Shown here: positions 28,963 through 38,329 of the stretch, in pieces
Position numbering within the stretch: the stretch's first letter is position 1
Layout of the letters: each line of letters starts with the position of its first letter
Assembly (NCBI RefSeq): GCF_020172685.1
Contig: NZ_CP083986.1
Location: 1,833,444-1,887,768 of the forward strand
Reading direction: 5' to 3'
DNA length: 54,325 nt
DNA from: [Mycobacterium] nativiensis
Lineage (GTDB): Bacteria > Actinomycetota > Actinomycetes > Mycobacteriales > Mycobacteriaceae
The notes under the pieces: model-generated
What the model saw: only the letters and a program-made list of their open reading frames with translations
Told to the model about the DNA's origin: nothing
Databases searched by the model: none
Made by a program: the position numbers and the translations under genes

Positions 28963-30375
28963 ATGACCACGTACACGCAGAGCCTGGCCGGTGCCGCCTA
29001 CCACTTCGACGGGCTGATCGACCTGCTGGCCAAGGCCACCCCTGCGCGGTCCGGAGACGAGTTGGCCGGCTGCGCGGCCGCCAGTGATGCGGAGCGGGCC
29101 GCGGCGCAGTGGACCCTCGCCGACGTCCCGCTGGACACCTTCCTGCGTGACCTGGTCGTGCCGTACGAAACCGACGAGGTGACCCGGCTGATCATCGACC
29201 GTCACGATCGCGAAAGCTACCGGGCGGTCTCGCATCTGACCGTCGGCGGACTGCGGGACTGGCTGCTCGAGGTGGCGGCCACGCCGGAGGCGGCCGTCAC
29301 GCTAGGCCGACTCGCGCCCGGGCTGACCCCCGAGATGGTCGCTGCGGTCAGCAAACTCATGCGCAATCAGGATCTGATCACGGTGGCCCGCGCCGTGCCG
29401 GTGTCCAGTGCGTTCCGCACCACCCTGGGCCTGCCCGGGCGGTTGGCCACCCGACTGCAGCCCAACCACCCGACCGACGACCCCCGCGGGGTCGCCGCGG
29501 CAACCCTCGACGGGCTGCTGCACGGGTGCGGTGATGCGGTGATCGGCATCAACCCCGCCACCGACTCGCCGCGCGCCACAGCCGATCTGCTGCGCCTGCT
29601 TGACGACATCCGGCTGCGCTACCAGATCCCGACGCAGTCCTGTGTGCTCGCGCATGTGACCACGACCATCGAGCTGATCGGGCAGGGCGTCCCGGTCGAC
29701 CTGGTGTTCCAGTCGATCGCCGGCACCGAGGGCGCCAACGCCGGTTTCGGGGTGAACCTGGAGCTGCTGCGCACCGCCGATGAGGCCGCGCGTTCGCTGC
29801 AGCGTGGCACGGTCGGGGACAACGTGATGTATTTCGAGACCGGTCAGGGTTCGGCGCTGAGCGCGCACGCGCACCTGGGCACCGGCGGCCGGCCGGTGGA
29901 TCAGCAGACCCTGGAGGCCCGGGCGTACGCGGTGGCAAGGGAATTCGCGCCGCTGCTGGTCAACACAGTCGTCGGGTTCATCGGTCCCGAATACCTCTAT
30001 GACGGCAAGCAGATCGCCCGGGCCGGGCTGGAAGACCACTTCTGCGGCAAGCTGCTCGGTCTGCCGATGGGCGTCGACGTCTGCTACACCAATCACGCCG
30101 AGGCCGACCAGGACGACATGGACAACCTGCTCACACTGCTCGGGGTCGCCGGCTGCAATTTCGTCATCACCGTGCCGGGCGCCGACGACGTCATGCTGGG
30201 CTACCAGAGCATGTCCTTCCACGACGCGCTCTACGCGAGGCGGGTGCTGGGATTGCGCCCGGCGCCCGAATTCGAGGCCTGGCTGCAGCATCTGGGCATC
30301 GCCGATGAGTCCGGTCGGGTGCTCCCGCATGCGGTGGACAGCTCGCCGCTGCGATCACTGGTGGCCCCACCATGA
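28963..30375 (+). CDS. eutB: Ethanolamine ammonia-lyase large subunit EutB
   Basis: Large subunit of the adenosylcobalamin-dependent enzyme that converts ethanolamine to acetaldehyde and ammonia. The 470-residue chain has the EutB barrel signatures MRNQDLITVAR, FRTTLGLPGR, LDGLLHGCGDAVIGINP, QSIAGTEGANAGFGV and the late FVITVPGADDVMLGYQS. Length agrees with the family. The ATG at 28963 was preferred to two GTG codons just before it because AGGGGTGG ends a few bases upstream. The stop overlaps eutC by 4 bp (ATGA). No microcompartment shell or reactivase gene is nearby, so this is the minimal cytosolic form of the pathway. Confidence 0.95.
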   Translation: MTTYTQSLAGAAYHFDGLIDLLAKATPARSGDELAGCAAASDAERAAAQWTLADVPLDTFLRDLVVPYETDEVTRLIIDRHDRESYRAVSHLTVGGLRDWLLEVAATPEAAVTLGRLAPGLTPEMVAAVSKLMRNQDLITVARAVPVSSAFRTTLGLPGRLATRLQPNHPTDDPRGVAAATLDGLLHGCGDAVIGINPATDSPRATADLLRLLDDIRLRYQIPTQSCVLAHVTTTIELIGQGVPVDLVFQSIAGTEGANAGFGVNLELLRTADEAARSLQRGTVGDNVMYFETGQGSALSAHAHLGTGGRPVDQQTLEARAYAVAREFAPLLVNTVVGFIGPEYLYDGKQIARAGLEDHFCGKLLGLPMGVDVCYTNHAEADQDDMDNLLTLLGVAGCNFVITVPGADDVMLGYQSMSFHDALYARRVLGLRPAPEFEAWLQHLGIADESGRVLPHAVDSSPLRSLVAPP

Positions 30376-31172
30376 GCACCCTGCGTCCAGAACCGCCGGA
30401 GCCGGTGGACATCTGGCAGGGGCTGCGCCGCCACACCCAGGCGCGGATCGGGCTCGGACGATCCGGCGACGCGCAGCCGACCCGCAGCGTGCTGGAGTTC
30501 AAGGCGGCACACGCCCTGGCCCGCGACGCCGTGCGCCAGCCGCTGGACGTCCAGCGCTTCGCCTCCGACATAGCCGGACTCGGACTGGGGGAACCCGCCG
30601 TCGTGACGAGCCGGGCCACCGGCCGCGAAGAGTATCTGCGTCGCCCCGACCTGGGGCGCCTGCCCGCCGACCTCGGCGAGATCCCGTGCGGCGAAGCCGA
30701 AGTGGGCTTTGTGATGTGCGATGGGCTGTCGTCGGCGGCGCTGACCCAGCACGGGGTCCCGCTGCTGCGGGCACTGGCAGATGTGGTCGGCGCGCATCGC
30801 TCGATCGCCCCGCCGGTGATCGCCACCCGGGCCCGGGTGGCCCTCGGCGACCACATCGGTCAGGCGATGGGGGTGCAGACGGTGGTGGTGGTGATCGGTG
30901 AGCGGCCGGGATTGTCGGTGGCGGCCAGCCTCGGCCTGTACCTGACACACCTGCCGCGGCCGGGCCGCACCGACGCCGAGCGCAACTGCGTGTCCAATGT
31001 GCATCCCCCGGAAGGACTCGGCTACACCGAGGCGGCCCGGGTCATCGACGCGCTGATCGACGGCGCCCGCCGGTTGGGCCGATCGGGTGTCGATCTGAAG
31101 GCGCCGTCGATCGGCGCGCTCGACCCGGCGGCGCCCGACCGACCCGGCATCGAAGGGCCCACCCCGCTCTGA
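30372..31172 (+). CDS. eutC: Ethanolamine ammonia-lyase small subunit EutC
   Basis: Small subunit that completes the B12 site of ethanolamine ammonia-lyase. The 266 residues match EutC: WQGLRRHTQARIGLGRSG, LEFKAAHALARDAV, RREYL-type segment EEYLRRPDLGR, VMCDGLSSAALTQHG, GERPGLSVAASLGLYLTH and the cysteine-containing ERNCVSNVHPPEGLGY near the C-terminus. It is translationally coupled to eutB through ATGA. Confidence 0.95.
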   Translation: MSTLRPEPPEPVDIWQGLRRHTQARIGLGRSGDAQPTRSVLEFKAAHALARDAVRQPLDVQRFASDIAGLGLGEPAVVTSRATGREEYLRRPDLGRLPADLGEIPCGEAEVGFVMCDGLSSAALTQHGVPLLRALADVVGAHRSIAPPVIATRARVALGDHIGQAMGVQTVVVVIGERPGLSVAASLGLYLTHLPRPGRTDAERNCVSNVHPPEGLGYTEAARVIDALIDGARRLGRSGVDLKAPSIGALDPAAPDRPGIEGPTPL

Positions 31173-31233
31173 CCTGCGTGGCAAGAGTCGGCGGTAACCC
31201 ATTTCGCCCAGTCCCGCCACGCCTGCGATCGCA

Positions 31234-31239
31234 TAAGAT
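31234..31239 (+). promoter_or_regulatory. Candidate -10 element of the LysR gene
   Basis: TAAGAT fits the mycobacterial -10 pattern TANNNT. It ends 8 bp before the codon ATC at 31248, where the conserved LysR N-terminus begins, so a leaderless transcript could start there. Confidence 0.4.
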
Positions 31240-31280
31240 GCGTCCTCATCGACATCAACACGCGAAAGCTGCGCCACTTC

Positions 31281-32180
31281 GTGGTGGTCGCCGAAGAACT
31301 GCACTTCAGTCGGGCAGCGGCACGGGTCTACTTGGCCCAGCAGGCCCTGAGCCGCCAGATCAAGGACCTCGAGGACGAAGTCGGCGTCAAGCTGCTCGAG
31401 CGCAACACCCGCAACGTGGCACTGACACCCGCCGGTGAGGTCTTTCTGGAGGGGGCGCGGGCGGTGCTGGCCGCGCTCGACGGCGCCGCTGGCGCCGCCC
31501 AGCAGGCGGCCCGGGGGCTGGTGGGCACACTGCGGCTGGGATATCTCCCGGGCGCCGCGCTCGAACTGACGGCGTCGATCATGGACGAATTCGCCGAACG
31601 CCACCCCGACGTCGTCGTCGAAATGAAGGAATTCCAGGTCAGCGACCCGTCGGCCGGGCTGGCGTCCCGGGCCTCCGATGTGGCGTTCCTGCGGCTGCCG
31701 CAGAACACGGCCAAAATCGCGACCGAGATCCTGGCGGTCGATCCGGTCGTCGCGATGGTGGCAGCCTCACACCGCCACGCCGGTCGGGAATCGGTGTCGG
31801 CGCGCGAGCTGATCGATGACCCGATCACCCAGTCGGGAAGCGTCGACGCAGCCCACCACGCCTTCTGGGGCCTGCAGGCGGCGCGCTCGGATGCCGGCCC
31901 GGCCGAGGTGGTGTACGTCAACTCGATCACCGAGGAGGCGCAGGTGGTGGCGGCCGGGGCGGCCATCGCGGTCACCAGCGCCGCCGCCGCGCACTACATG
32001 CCGGCGATCGGCATCCGCTTCGTACCTATCGACGACTGGCCCGGCTCGGCGATCGCGGTCGGCTGGAACGACGACGATCCCTCACCGCTGGTCGGCCGGT
32101 TCGTCGACGTCGCCCGCACGGTGCGGGACCGGGAGCGGGAGATCGTGCACAGTATCGAGAACCGGCGGATCGGTGGCTGA
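31281..32180 (+). CDS. LysR-family transcriptional regulator
   Basis: DNA-binding regulator with an N-terminal winged helix-turn-helix (FSRAAARVYLAQQALSRQI, then LERNTRNVALTPAG) and a periplasmic-binding-protein-like effector domain from about residue 80. The GTG at 31281 is the first conventional in-frame start, but it cuts into helix 1. The conserved family start DINTRKLRHFVVVAEE is encoded from 31251, directly after an ATC codon at 31248, and no ATG, GTG or TTG exists in frame back to the stop at 31170. The real start may therefore be an unusual codon or a sequence error. It lies 108 bp after eutC on the same strand and probably controls the ethanolamine genes; this is inference. Confidence 0.85.
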   Translation: MVVAEELHFSRAAARVYLAQQALSRQIKDLEDEVGVKLLERNTRNVALTPAGEVFLEGARAVLAALDGAAGAAQQAARGLVGTLRLGYLPGAALELTASIMDEFAERHPDVVVEMKEFQVSDPSAGLASRASDVAFLRLPQNTAKIATEILAVDPVVAMVAASHRHAGRESVSARELIDDPITQSGSVDAAHHAFWGLQAARSDAGPAEVVYVNSITEEAQVVAAGAAIAVTSAAAAHYMPAIGIRFVPIDDWPGSAIAVGWNDDDPSPLVGRFVDVARTVRDREREIVHSIENRRIGG

Positions 32181-32273
32181 CGCCGACACCGCGGTTTTCG
32201 GCAGTGCCGGCGTGCGTTCGTCCGATCCCCGTAAAATCGGGGTCGACCAGTCGAAAGAGGAGGCGGGTAGGCA

Positions 32274-33317
32274 ATGAGCGTGGCCGATGAGCGCCGCTTC
32301 GAGGTGTTGCGTGCCATAGTCGCCGACTTCGTCGCCACCAAGGAGCCGATCGGGTCCAAGGCCCTGGTCGAGCGGCACAACCTCGGGGTTTCCTCGGCCA
32401 CGGTCCGCAACGACATGGCAGTGCTGGAGGCCGAGGGTTACATCGCCCAACCGCACACCAGCTCCGGGCGGGTGCCCACCGAGAAGGGCTACCGGGAGTT
32501 CGTCGACCGCATCGACGACGTCAAACCGCTGTCGAGCGCGGAACGCCGGGCGATCCTGTCGTTCCTGGACTCCGGTGTCGACCTCGACGACGTGCTGCGC
32601 CGCGCGGTGCGCACCCTGGCCCAGCTGACCCGGCAGGTGGCGGTCGTGCAGTACCCGACCCTGTCGGTGTCGACGGTGCGCCACCTCGAGGTGATCGCGC
32701 TGACCCCGGCCCGGCTGCTGCTGGTCGTCATCACCGATTCCGGCCGGGTCGACCAGCGCATCGTCGAACTCGGGGACCCCATCGACGACATCCAGCTCAG
32801 CCAGCTGCGGGAGCTGCTCGGCGCCGCGCTGGAGGGCAAGCGGATCTCGGCGGCCTCCACCGCCGTCGCTGAGCTCGCCGGGCACCTGGACGGGCGCAGC
32901 GGGTTTTCCCCCGGCCTGGCCAATGCGGTCGGGCGTTCGGCGACGGTACTGCTGGAATCGCTGGTAGAGCACCGCGAGGAGCGCCTGCTGCTGGGCGGCA
33001 CCGCCAACCTGACCCGCAACGCCGCCGACTTCGGCACCTCACTGCGTTCGGTGCTGGAAGTGCTCGAAGAGCAGGTCGTGGTGCTGCGGCTGCTCGCCGT
33101 GCAGCAGGAAGCCGGTAAAGTCACGGTGCGTATCGGTCACGAGACCGAGGCTGAAGAGATGGCCGGCGCCTCGATGGTGTCCACCGCTTACGGTTCTCAG
33201 GGCACCGTGTACGGGGGCATGGGGGTGCTGGGCCCCACCCGGATGGACTATCCGGGAACTATCGCCAGTGTCGCTGCGGTTGCAATGTACATCGGTGAGG
33301 TGCTCGGGGCCCGCTGA
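32274..33317 (+). CDS. hrcA: Heat-inducible transcription repressor HrcA
   Basis: Repressor of chaperone genes through CIRCE operators. The 347-residue protein has the HrcA N-terminal winged helix ([52 protein letters not shown]) and the GAF-like dimer domain ending in [22 protein letters not shown] (32257-32264 region) is its ribosome site. It sits 33 bp before dnaJ2, the usual actinobacterial order. Confidence 0.96.
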   Translation: MSVADERRFEVLRAIVADFVATKEPIGSKALVERHNLGVSSATVRNDMAVLEAEGYIAQPHTSSGRVPTEKGYREFVDRIDDVKPLSSAERRAILSFLDSGVDLDDVLRRAVRTLAQLTRQVAVVQYPTLSVSTVRHLEVIALTPARLLLVVITDSGRVDQRIVELGDPIDDIQLSQLRELLGAALEGKRISAASTAVAELAGHLDGRSGFSPGLANAVGRSATVLLESLVEHREERLLLGGTANLTRNAADFGTSLRSVLEVLEEQVVVLRLLAVQQEAGKVTVRIGHETEAEEMAGASMVSTAYGSQGTVYGGMGVLGPTRMDYPGTIASVAAVAMYIGEVLGAR

Positions 33318-33350
33318 TCTCCGGACGGCAGAAGTTGGGAAAGGTCAGGC

Positions 33351-34499
33351 GTGGCACGCGACTATTACGGCCTGCTGGGCGTCGACAAGGGCGTCAGCGA
33401 CACCGAGCTCAAGCGCGCATACCGCAAGATGGCGCGCAAATATCACCCCGACGTCAACCCCGACGAGGCGGAGCAGGCCAAGTTCAAGGAGATCAGCGCC
33501 GCCTACGAGGTGCTGTCCGACCCGGAAAAGCGCCGCATCGTCGACCTCGGCGGTGACCCGCTGGAGAACGGCGGCGGGGGTGGGAACGGCTTCGGCGGCT
33601 ACTCCGGTTTCGGGGGCCTCGGGGACGTGTTCGAAGCATTCTTCGGCGGCGGCGCGACCTCCCGCGGCCCGGTCGGGCGGGTCCGGCCCGGATCGGATTC
33701 GCTGCTGCGGATGCGGCTGGACCTCACCGAGTGCGCGACCGGTGTCACCAAGCACGTCACCGTCGACACCGCGGTGTTGTGCGACCGCTGCCAGGGGCGC
33801 GGCACCAACGGGGACTCCCGGCCGGCTGCCTGCGACACCTGCCACGGCCGTGGCGAGGTGCAGACCGTGCAGCGGTCCCTGCTCGGCCAGGTCATGACAT
33901 CACGGCCGTGCCCGACCTGCCGCGGGGTCGGCGAGGTGATCCCGGATCCGTGCCACCAGTGCGCCGGCGACGGCCGGGTGCGGGCGCGCCGCGATATCGC
34001 CGTGAAGATCCCCGCCGGTGTCGGCGACGGGATGCGGGTCCGGTTGGCCGCCCAGGGTGAGGTGGGTCCCGGCGGCGGACCGGCCGGTGACCTCTATGTC
34101 GAGGTACACGAGCAGGCCCACGAGATCTTCGCCCGCGACGGCGATGACCTGCACTGCCACGTCTCGGTGCCGATGGTCGACGCGGCCCTGGGCACCACGG
34201 TGGCCATCGACGCGATCCTGGACGGCGCCACCGACATCACCATCCCGGCGGGCACCCAGCCGGGGGCGATCATCGTGTTACGCGGCCAGGGCATGCCGCA
34301 GCTGCGTTCGGGGGCGCGCGGCGACCTGCACGCGCACATCGAGGTGGTCGTTCCCGAGCGTCTCGACCAGCACGACGCGGACCTGCTGCGCAAGTTCAAG
34401 CAGAACCGTGATCGCGAGTCCGCCCAGGTCCGTTCGGCCCACGCGCCGCATGGCGGCGGGTTGTTCAGCCGGCTGCGCGAGACCTTCACCGGCCGCTGA
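33351..34499 (+). CDS. dnaJ2: Chaperone DnaJ2
   Basis: Co-chaperone that stimulates DnaK ATPase and delivers unfolded proteins. The 382 residues comprise the J domain (1-67, HPD at 32-34), a Gly-rich linker ([17 protein letters not shown]), the zinc domain with four CxxCxGxG repeats ([32 protein letters not shown]), and the substrate-binding C-terminal domains. GTG start at 33351 after GGAAAGG. It follows hrcA and precedes rsmE with 7 bp between. Confidence 0.96.
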   Translation: MARDYYGLLGVDKGVSDTELKRAYRKMARKYHPDVNPDEAEQAKFKEISAAYEVLSDPEKRRIVDLGGDPLENGGGGGNGFGGYSGFGGLGDVFEAFFGGGATSRGPVGRVRPGSDSLLRMRLDLTECATGVTKHVTVDTAVLCDRCQGRGTNGDSRPAACDTCHGRGEVQTVQRSLLGQVMTSRPCPTCRGVGEVIPDPCHQCAGDGRVRARRDIAVKIPAGVGDGMRVRLAAQGEVGPGGGPAGDLYVEVHEQAHEIFARDGDDLHCHVSVPMVDAALGTTVAIDAILDGATDITIPAGTQPGAIIVLRGQGMPQLRSGARGDLHAHIEVVVPERLDQHDADLLRKFKQNRDRESAQVRSAHAPHGGGLFSRLRETFTGR

Positions 34500-34506
34500 G
34501 CCAGCG

Positions 34507-35244
34507 GTGGCCGGCCTCTTCTACGTCGAGACGCTGCCCGAAGTTGGTGGACTGGCCACCGTCGACGGCGACGCCGGCTTCCACGCCGCCACCGTGCGGC
34601 GTATCCGGCCCGGTGAGCAGCTGACGCTGGGTGACGGCGCGGGTGTGGTGGCGCTGTGCGAGGTCGAGGAGGCCGATCGCGGCGGTCTGCGGGCGCGGGT
34701 GCTGGAGCGCCGCCGGATCGCGCCGTCGACCCCGCCGGTCACGGTGGTACAGGCGCTGCCCAAATCCGAACGATCCGAGTTGGCGGTCGAGCTGGCCACC
34801 GAGGCCGGCGCCGACGCCTTCCTGGCCTGGCAGGCCGACCGGTGTGTGGCCCGCTGGGACGGCCCGCGCGCCGACAAGGGACTGCGGCGGTGGCAGGCGA
34901 CCGCCCGGGCGGCCGCCGGCCAATCCCGCCGGGCCCACATTCCGCCGGTGGACGGGGTGCTGGGGACCGCCGAGCTGGTGGCGTGGGTCGGTGAACAGGT
35001 GGCCGGTGGCACCACGGTGCTGGTGCTGCACGACGCGGCTACCGCGGGGCTGCCCGCGGTGTCGGCCGCGACGGCCTTGGCATTGGTGGTCGGCCCGGAG
35101 GGCGGTATCACCGACGCGGAGCGCACCGCGCTGACCGCCGCCGGCGCGGTGGTCGTCCGGTTGGGGCCGACCGTGCTTCGGACGTCGACGGCGGCCGCGG
35201 TCGCGTTGGGGGCGTTGGGAGTGCTGACCGGACGCTGGGGGTGA
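34507..35244 (+). CDS. rsmE: 16S rRNA m3U1498 methyltransferase RsmE
   Basis: SPOUT-class methyltransferase that modifies U1498 of 16S rRNA. The 245-residue protein has the N-terminal PUA-like part ([20 protein letters not shown]), [12 protein letters not shown], and the knot motif [12 protein letters not shown] followed by [15 protein letters not shown], which binds S-adenosylmethionine. The GTG at 34507 starts VAGLFYVE, the usual family N-terminus; the frame is open further up but overlaps dnaJ2. It follows dnaJ2 as in M. tuberculosis. Confidence 0.94.
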   Translation: MAGLFYVETLPEVGGLATVDGDAGFHAATVRRIRPGEQLTLGDGAGVVALCEVEEADRGGLRARVLERRRIAPSTPPVTVVQALPKSERSELAVELATEAGADAFLAWQADRCVARWDGPRADKGLRRWQATARAAAGQSRRAHIPPVDGVLGTAELVAWVGEQVAGGTTVLVLHDAATAGLPAVSAATALALVVGPEGGITDAERTALTAAGAVVVRLGPTVLRTSTAAAVALGALGVLTGRWG

Positions 35245-35253
35245 GTCGGGGCG

Positions 35254-35955
35254 GTGGGGGACCGTCGGGTGGCGTCAGCGCCGTCACTGCTGATCAGTGA
35301 CGGCTACGCGGTCTACCGCGGCCCGGTGGGCGGCGGACCGATCCACCGCCACGCCGCATTCCAGATCGTGCTGGCGGTGCGCGGTGACCTGGCGATGGTC
35401 GACGAGGCCGGGACCGATCATCGCGGTGCCGCACTGGTGGTGTCACCGATGGCTCCGCATCGCATCCTGGCCGCACCGAATCTGATCACCTATTTCATCG
35501 AGCCGCACTGCCTGTTCGCCGACCGGCTGCGGCAGCGCTATCGGGCGGGCATTGCCATCGCCCCCGAACTGGCCCAACTGGGTGAACAGGACGTCGCCGA
35601 CGCCTGCCGGGGACCATCGCGTGAGCTCGATCCGCGCCTGGTCACAGCGCTGGCCATGTTGGCTGACGGGAGCATCTCGATGCCGGATCTGGCTGCTGCG
35701 CTGGCTGTTTCGCCGCAACGTCTACGTTCCTTGGCGCGCCGGGAATTGGGCATGCCGCTGACCCGATGGCGGATATGGGTGCGGTTGCGCCGAGCCGTTG
35801 AGGCGCTGCAGGCCGGTGTGCCGTTGGCGGAGGCCGCCGTTGGGGCGGGATTCTCCGATCAGGCTCATTTCACCCGACAGATGCGGGAGATGCTGGGCCT
35901 CACACCGACCGTCGTGTTGCAGGCGATGGATGTTCACGGCTTGCGGGCGACATAG
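35254..35955 (+). CDS. AraC-family transcriptional regulator
   Basis: A 233-residue regulator with an N-terminal cupin-like sensing part (HRHAAFQIVLAVRG, PMAPHRILAAPN) and a C-terminal AraC double helix-turn-helix (SMPDLAAALAVSPQRLRSLARRE, then PLAEAAVGAGFSDQAHFTRQM and LGLTPTVV). Ligand and targets are unknown. It begins 9 bp after rsmE. Its 3' end overlaps the convergent methyltransferase gene by 22 bp. Confidence 0.88.
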   Translation: MGDRRVASAPSLLISDGYAVYRGPVGGGPIHRHAAFQIVLAVRGDLAMVDEAGTDHRGAALVVSPMAPHRILAAPNLITYFIEPHCLFADRLRQRYRAGIAIAPELAQLGEQDVADACRGPSRELDPRLVTALAMLADGSISMPDLAAALAVSPQRLRSLARRELGMPLTRWRIWVRLRRAVEALQAGVPLAEAAVGAGFSDQAHFTRQMREMLGLTPTVVLQAMDVHGLRAT

Positions 35956-36596
35956 ATCGAGAGCGACCCGGTGATGGTGGGCACCACTTCGGCCTCGCGG
36001 ACATCGGTGAAGCCGGCCGCCGAAATCAGTTCTGGAAGAACACCATCGGCGTTGGGTTGGGTGTCGGTCTTGCCGTCGGCGAACTGAACGAACCTGAACG
36101 TCAGGCGCATCAGGGGTGTGCGCTGCAGCCCGTAGTCGGCGATCACCAGCCGGCCGCCCGGACGCAGCACGGCGAACATCGACTCCAGGATGGCGCTTTT
36201 GACGGCAAGGGGGCACTGATGCAGTACCAGGCTGGACATCACGGCGTCCATCGACTCCGCGCCCACCGAATCCACCAGGGCATCGCCCATCCCGGTCAGC
36301 CAACGGACCCGGGCGTCGGGATCCTTGCCGCGCGCCACCGCCAAAATCTCCGGATCCGGGTCCAGGCCCGCGACCTTCGCCTGCGGCTCCACCCGAGCGG
36401 CGAGCAACGCCAACGATCCGGTTCCACAACCCACGTCGAGGATGGCGTCTTCGGGCTTTGGCGCCAGGTGCATGATGGTCAGCCCCCGCCACAGCCGCTC
36501 GCGGGTCAGCGCCACCACGGCGTCGAACAAGCGGGCGTCGAAGAAGCGGGCCGGCGCCAGGCGGCCCAGGGCGGGGGTGAAGGTTTCGTCGCTCAT
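35934..36596 (-). CDS. Class I SAM-dependent methyltransferase
   Basis: A 220-residue methyltransferase with motif I ILDVGCGTGSLALLAA, GLDPDPE as motif II, MSSLVLHQCP as motif IV and LRPGGRLVIADYG as motif V/VI, a pattern shared with small-molecule C- and O-methyltransferases. The substrate is unknown. The ATG at 36596 was chosen because the preceding 60 in-frame residues are Arg-rich and atypical. It converges on and slightly overlaps the AraC gene. Confidence 0.87.
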   Translation of the reverse strand: MSDETFTPALGRLAPARFFDARLFDAVVALTRERLWRGLTIMHLAPKPEDAILDVGCGTGSLALLAARVEPQAKVAGLDPDPEILAVARGKDPDARVRWLTGMGDALVDSVGAESMDAVMSSLVLHQCPLAVKSAILESMFAVLRPGGRLVIADYGLQRTPLMRLTFRFVQFADGKTDTQPNADGVLPELISAAGFTDVREAEVVPTITGSLSIYVARKP

Positions 36597-36734
36597 ATCG
36601 GGCAGTCTGCGGGCTGTGCCACGGTCGCGTCTTGAACGAACCGCTCGCGGTTTCCGGTGGCGGTAGACTGAGGCGTCCGACTCATCGCAGTACCAGGCTC
36701 TACAGACCGCCAGAAAGCAGGCATCCGAATACCC

Positions 36735-37796
36735 GTGACGCCCCGCGATACCCCCGCTGCCGGGCCGGCCTCGCAAGTTCGCAGCAGCGTCGATATTCCA
36801 CCTGACCTGGTCATGGGTCTGCTGGGTTCCGCCGATGAGAACCTACGCGCACTCGAGCGGCTGCTGGCCGCAGATCTGCACGTTCGCGGCAATGCCGTCA
36901 CCTTTGCCGGGGAACCGGCCGATGTCGCACTGGCCGAGCGGATTGTCTCCGAACTGGTGGCGATCGTGGCCGGCGGCCAGTCGCTGACACCGGAGACCGT
37001 GCGGCACAGTGTCGGGATGCTGGTGGGCACCGGTAATGAGTCGCCGGCCGAGGTTCTGACCCTCGACATCCTGGCCCGGCGGGGCAAGACGATCCGGCCC
37101 AAGACCCTCAATCAGAAGCGCTACGTCGACGCGATCGACGCCAACACCATCGTGTTCGGCATCGGCCCGGCCGGCACCGGGAAGACCTACCTGGCGATGG
37201 CCAAGGCGGTCAGTGCGTTGCAGGCCAAGCAGGTGACGCGCATCATATTGACCCGGCCGGCGGTGGAAGCCGGTGAGAGCCTTGGCTTTCTGCCCGGAAC
37301 GTTGAGCGAGAAGATCGACCCGTATCTGCGCCCGCTCTACGACGCGCTCTACGACATGATGGACGCCGAGCTGATTCCCAAGCTGATGAGCTCCGGGGTG
37401 ATCGAGGTGGCGCCGCTGGCGTATATGCGTGGCCGCTCGCTGAATTCGGCGTTCATCATCCTCGACGAAGCGCAGAACACCACCGCCGAACAGATGAAGA
37501 TGTTCCTGACCCGGCTGGGGTTCGGCTCCAAGATGGTGGTCACCGGTGACGTGACCCAGATCGACCTGCCCGGCGGCGCGAAGTCCGGGCTGCGGGCCGC
37601 CGTGGACATTCTCGACGACATCGACGACATCTGTGTCGCCGAGCTGACCAGTGTCGACGTCGTTCGCCACCGGCTGGTCTCCGACATCGTCGATGCCTAC
37701 TCCCGCCACGAGGCCGAACGTTCCGGGTCGGGGCTGGAGATGAACAGGGCGGCCCGGCGTGCCGCTGGTTCGTCCGGGGGGCGGTCCCGCCGATGA
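36735..37796 (+). CDS. phoH: PhoH-family ATPase
   Basis: P-loop ATPase of the PhoH1 type, 353 residues, with Walker A GPAGTGKT (144-151) and Walker [10 protein letters not shown] (240-248), plus the [16 protein letters not shown] and [10 protein letters not shown] segments. The N-terminal KH-like part lies at about 25-110. The role of the family is thought to be in RNA metabolism. The GTG at 36735 begins the gene; the stop is an ATGA overlap with ybeY, the conserved bacterial pair. Confidence 0.94.
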   Translation: MTPRDTPAAGPASQVRSSVDIPPDLVMGLLGSADENLRALERLLAADLHVRGNAVTFAGEPADVALAERIVSELVAIVAGGQSLTPETVRHSVGMLVGTGNESPAEVLTLDILARRGKTIRPKTLNQKRYVDAIDANTIVFGIGPAGTGKTYLAMAKAVSALQAKQVTRIILTRPAVEAGESLGFLPGTLSEKIDPYLRPLYDALYDMMDAELIPKLMSSGVIEVAPLAYMRGRSLNSAFIILDEAQNTTAEQMKMFLTRLGFGSKMVVTGDVTQIDLPGGAKSGLRAAVDILDDIDDICVAELTSVDVVRHRLVSDIVDAYSRHEAERSGSGLEMNRAARRAAGSSGGRSRR

Positions 37797-38329
37797 GCAT
37801 CGAGGTCTCCAACGAATCCGGTCTCGACGTCTCCGAGGTCGAGCTGGTCAGCGTCGCCAAGTTCGTCCTGGCCAAGATGGACGTCAATCCCGGTGCGGAG
37901 CTGTCGATGGTGTTGCTCGACACCGCCGCGATGGCAGACCTGCACATGCGCTGGATGGACCTGCCCGGTCCCACCGATGTGATGAGCTTCCCGATGGACG
38001 AGCTGGAGCCCGGCGGCCGGCCGGACGCCCCGGAACCCGGACCGTCGATGCTCGGCGACATCGCGCTGTGCCCGGAGTTCGCCGCCGAGCAGGCGGCCGC
38101 GGCCGGGCATTCGCTCGGCCAGGAACTGGCGCTGCTCACCGTCCACGGCGTGCTGCACCTGCTGGGTTACGACCACGCGGAGCCGGACGAGGAAAAAGAG
38201 ATGTTCGCGCTGCAGCGCCAACTGCTGGAGGAGTGGGTCGCCGACCAGGTGCAGACCTACCGGGCCGAGACCCAGAGCGAGAAGGACCGACGCCTGCTGG
38301 ACAAGTCCCGGTACTTCGACGAATCGTGA
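37793..38329 (+). CDS. ybeY: Endoribonuclease YbeY (rRNA maturation)
   Basis: Zinc endoribonuclease involved in 16S rRNA 3'-end maturation and ribosome quality control. The 178-residue protein has the metal motif [11 protein letters not shown] (118-128) and the [10 protein letters not shown] segment. It overlaps phoH upstream and the membrane protein gene downstream through 4-bp start/stop overlaps. Confidence 0.95.
   Translation: MSIEVSNESGLDVSEVELVSVAKFVLAKMDVNPGAELSMVLLDTAAMADLHMRWMDLPGPTDVMSFPMDELEPGGRPDAPEPGPSMLGDIALCPEFAAEQAAAAGHSLGQELALLTVHGVLHLLGYDHAEPDEEKEMFALQRQLLEEWVADQVQTYRAETQSEKDRRLLDKSRYFDES

Noticed and set aside
32181..32273. CIRCE operator near hrcA
   Set aside because: No TTAGCACTC-N9-GAGTGCTAA pattern is present in the hrcA upstream gap.
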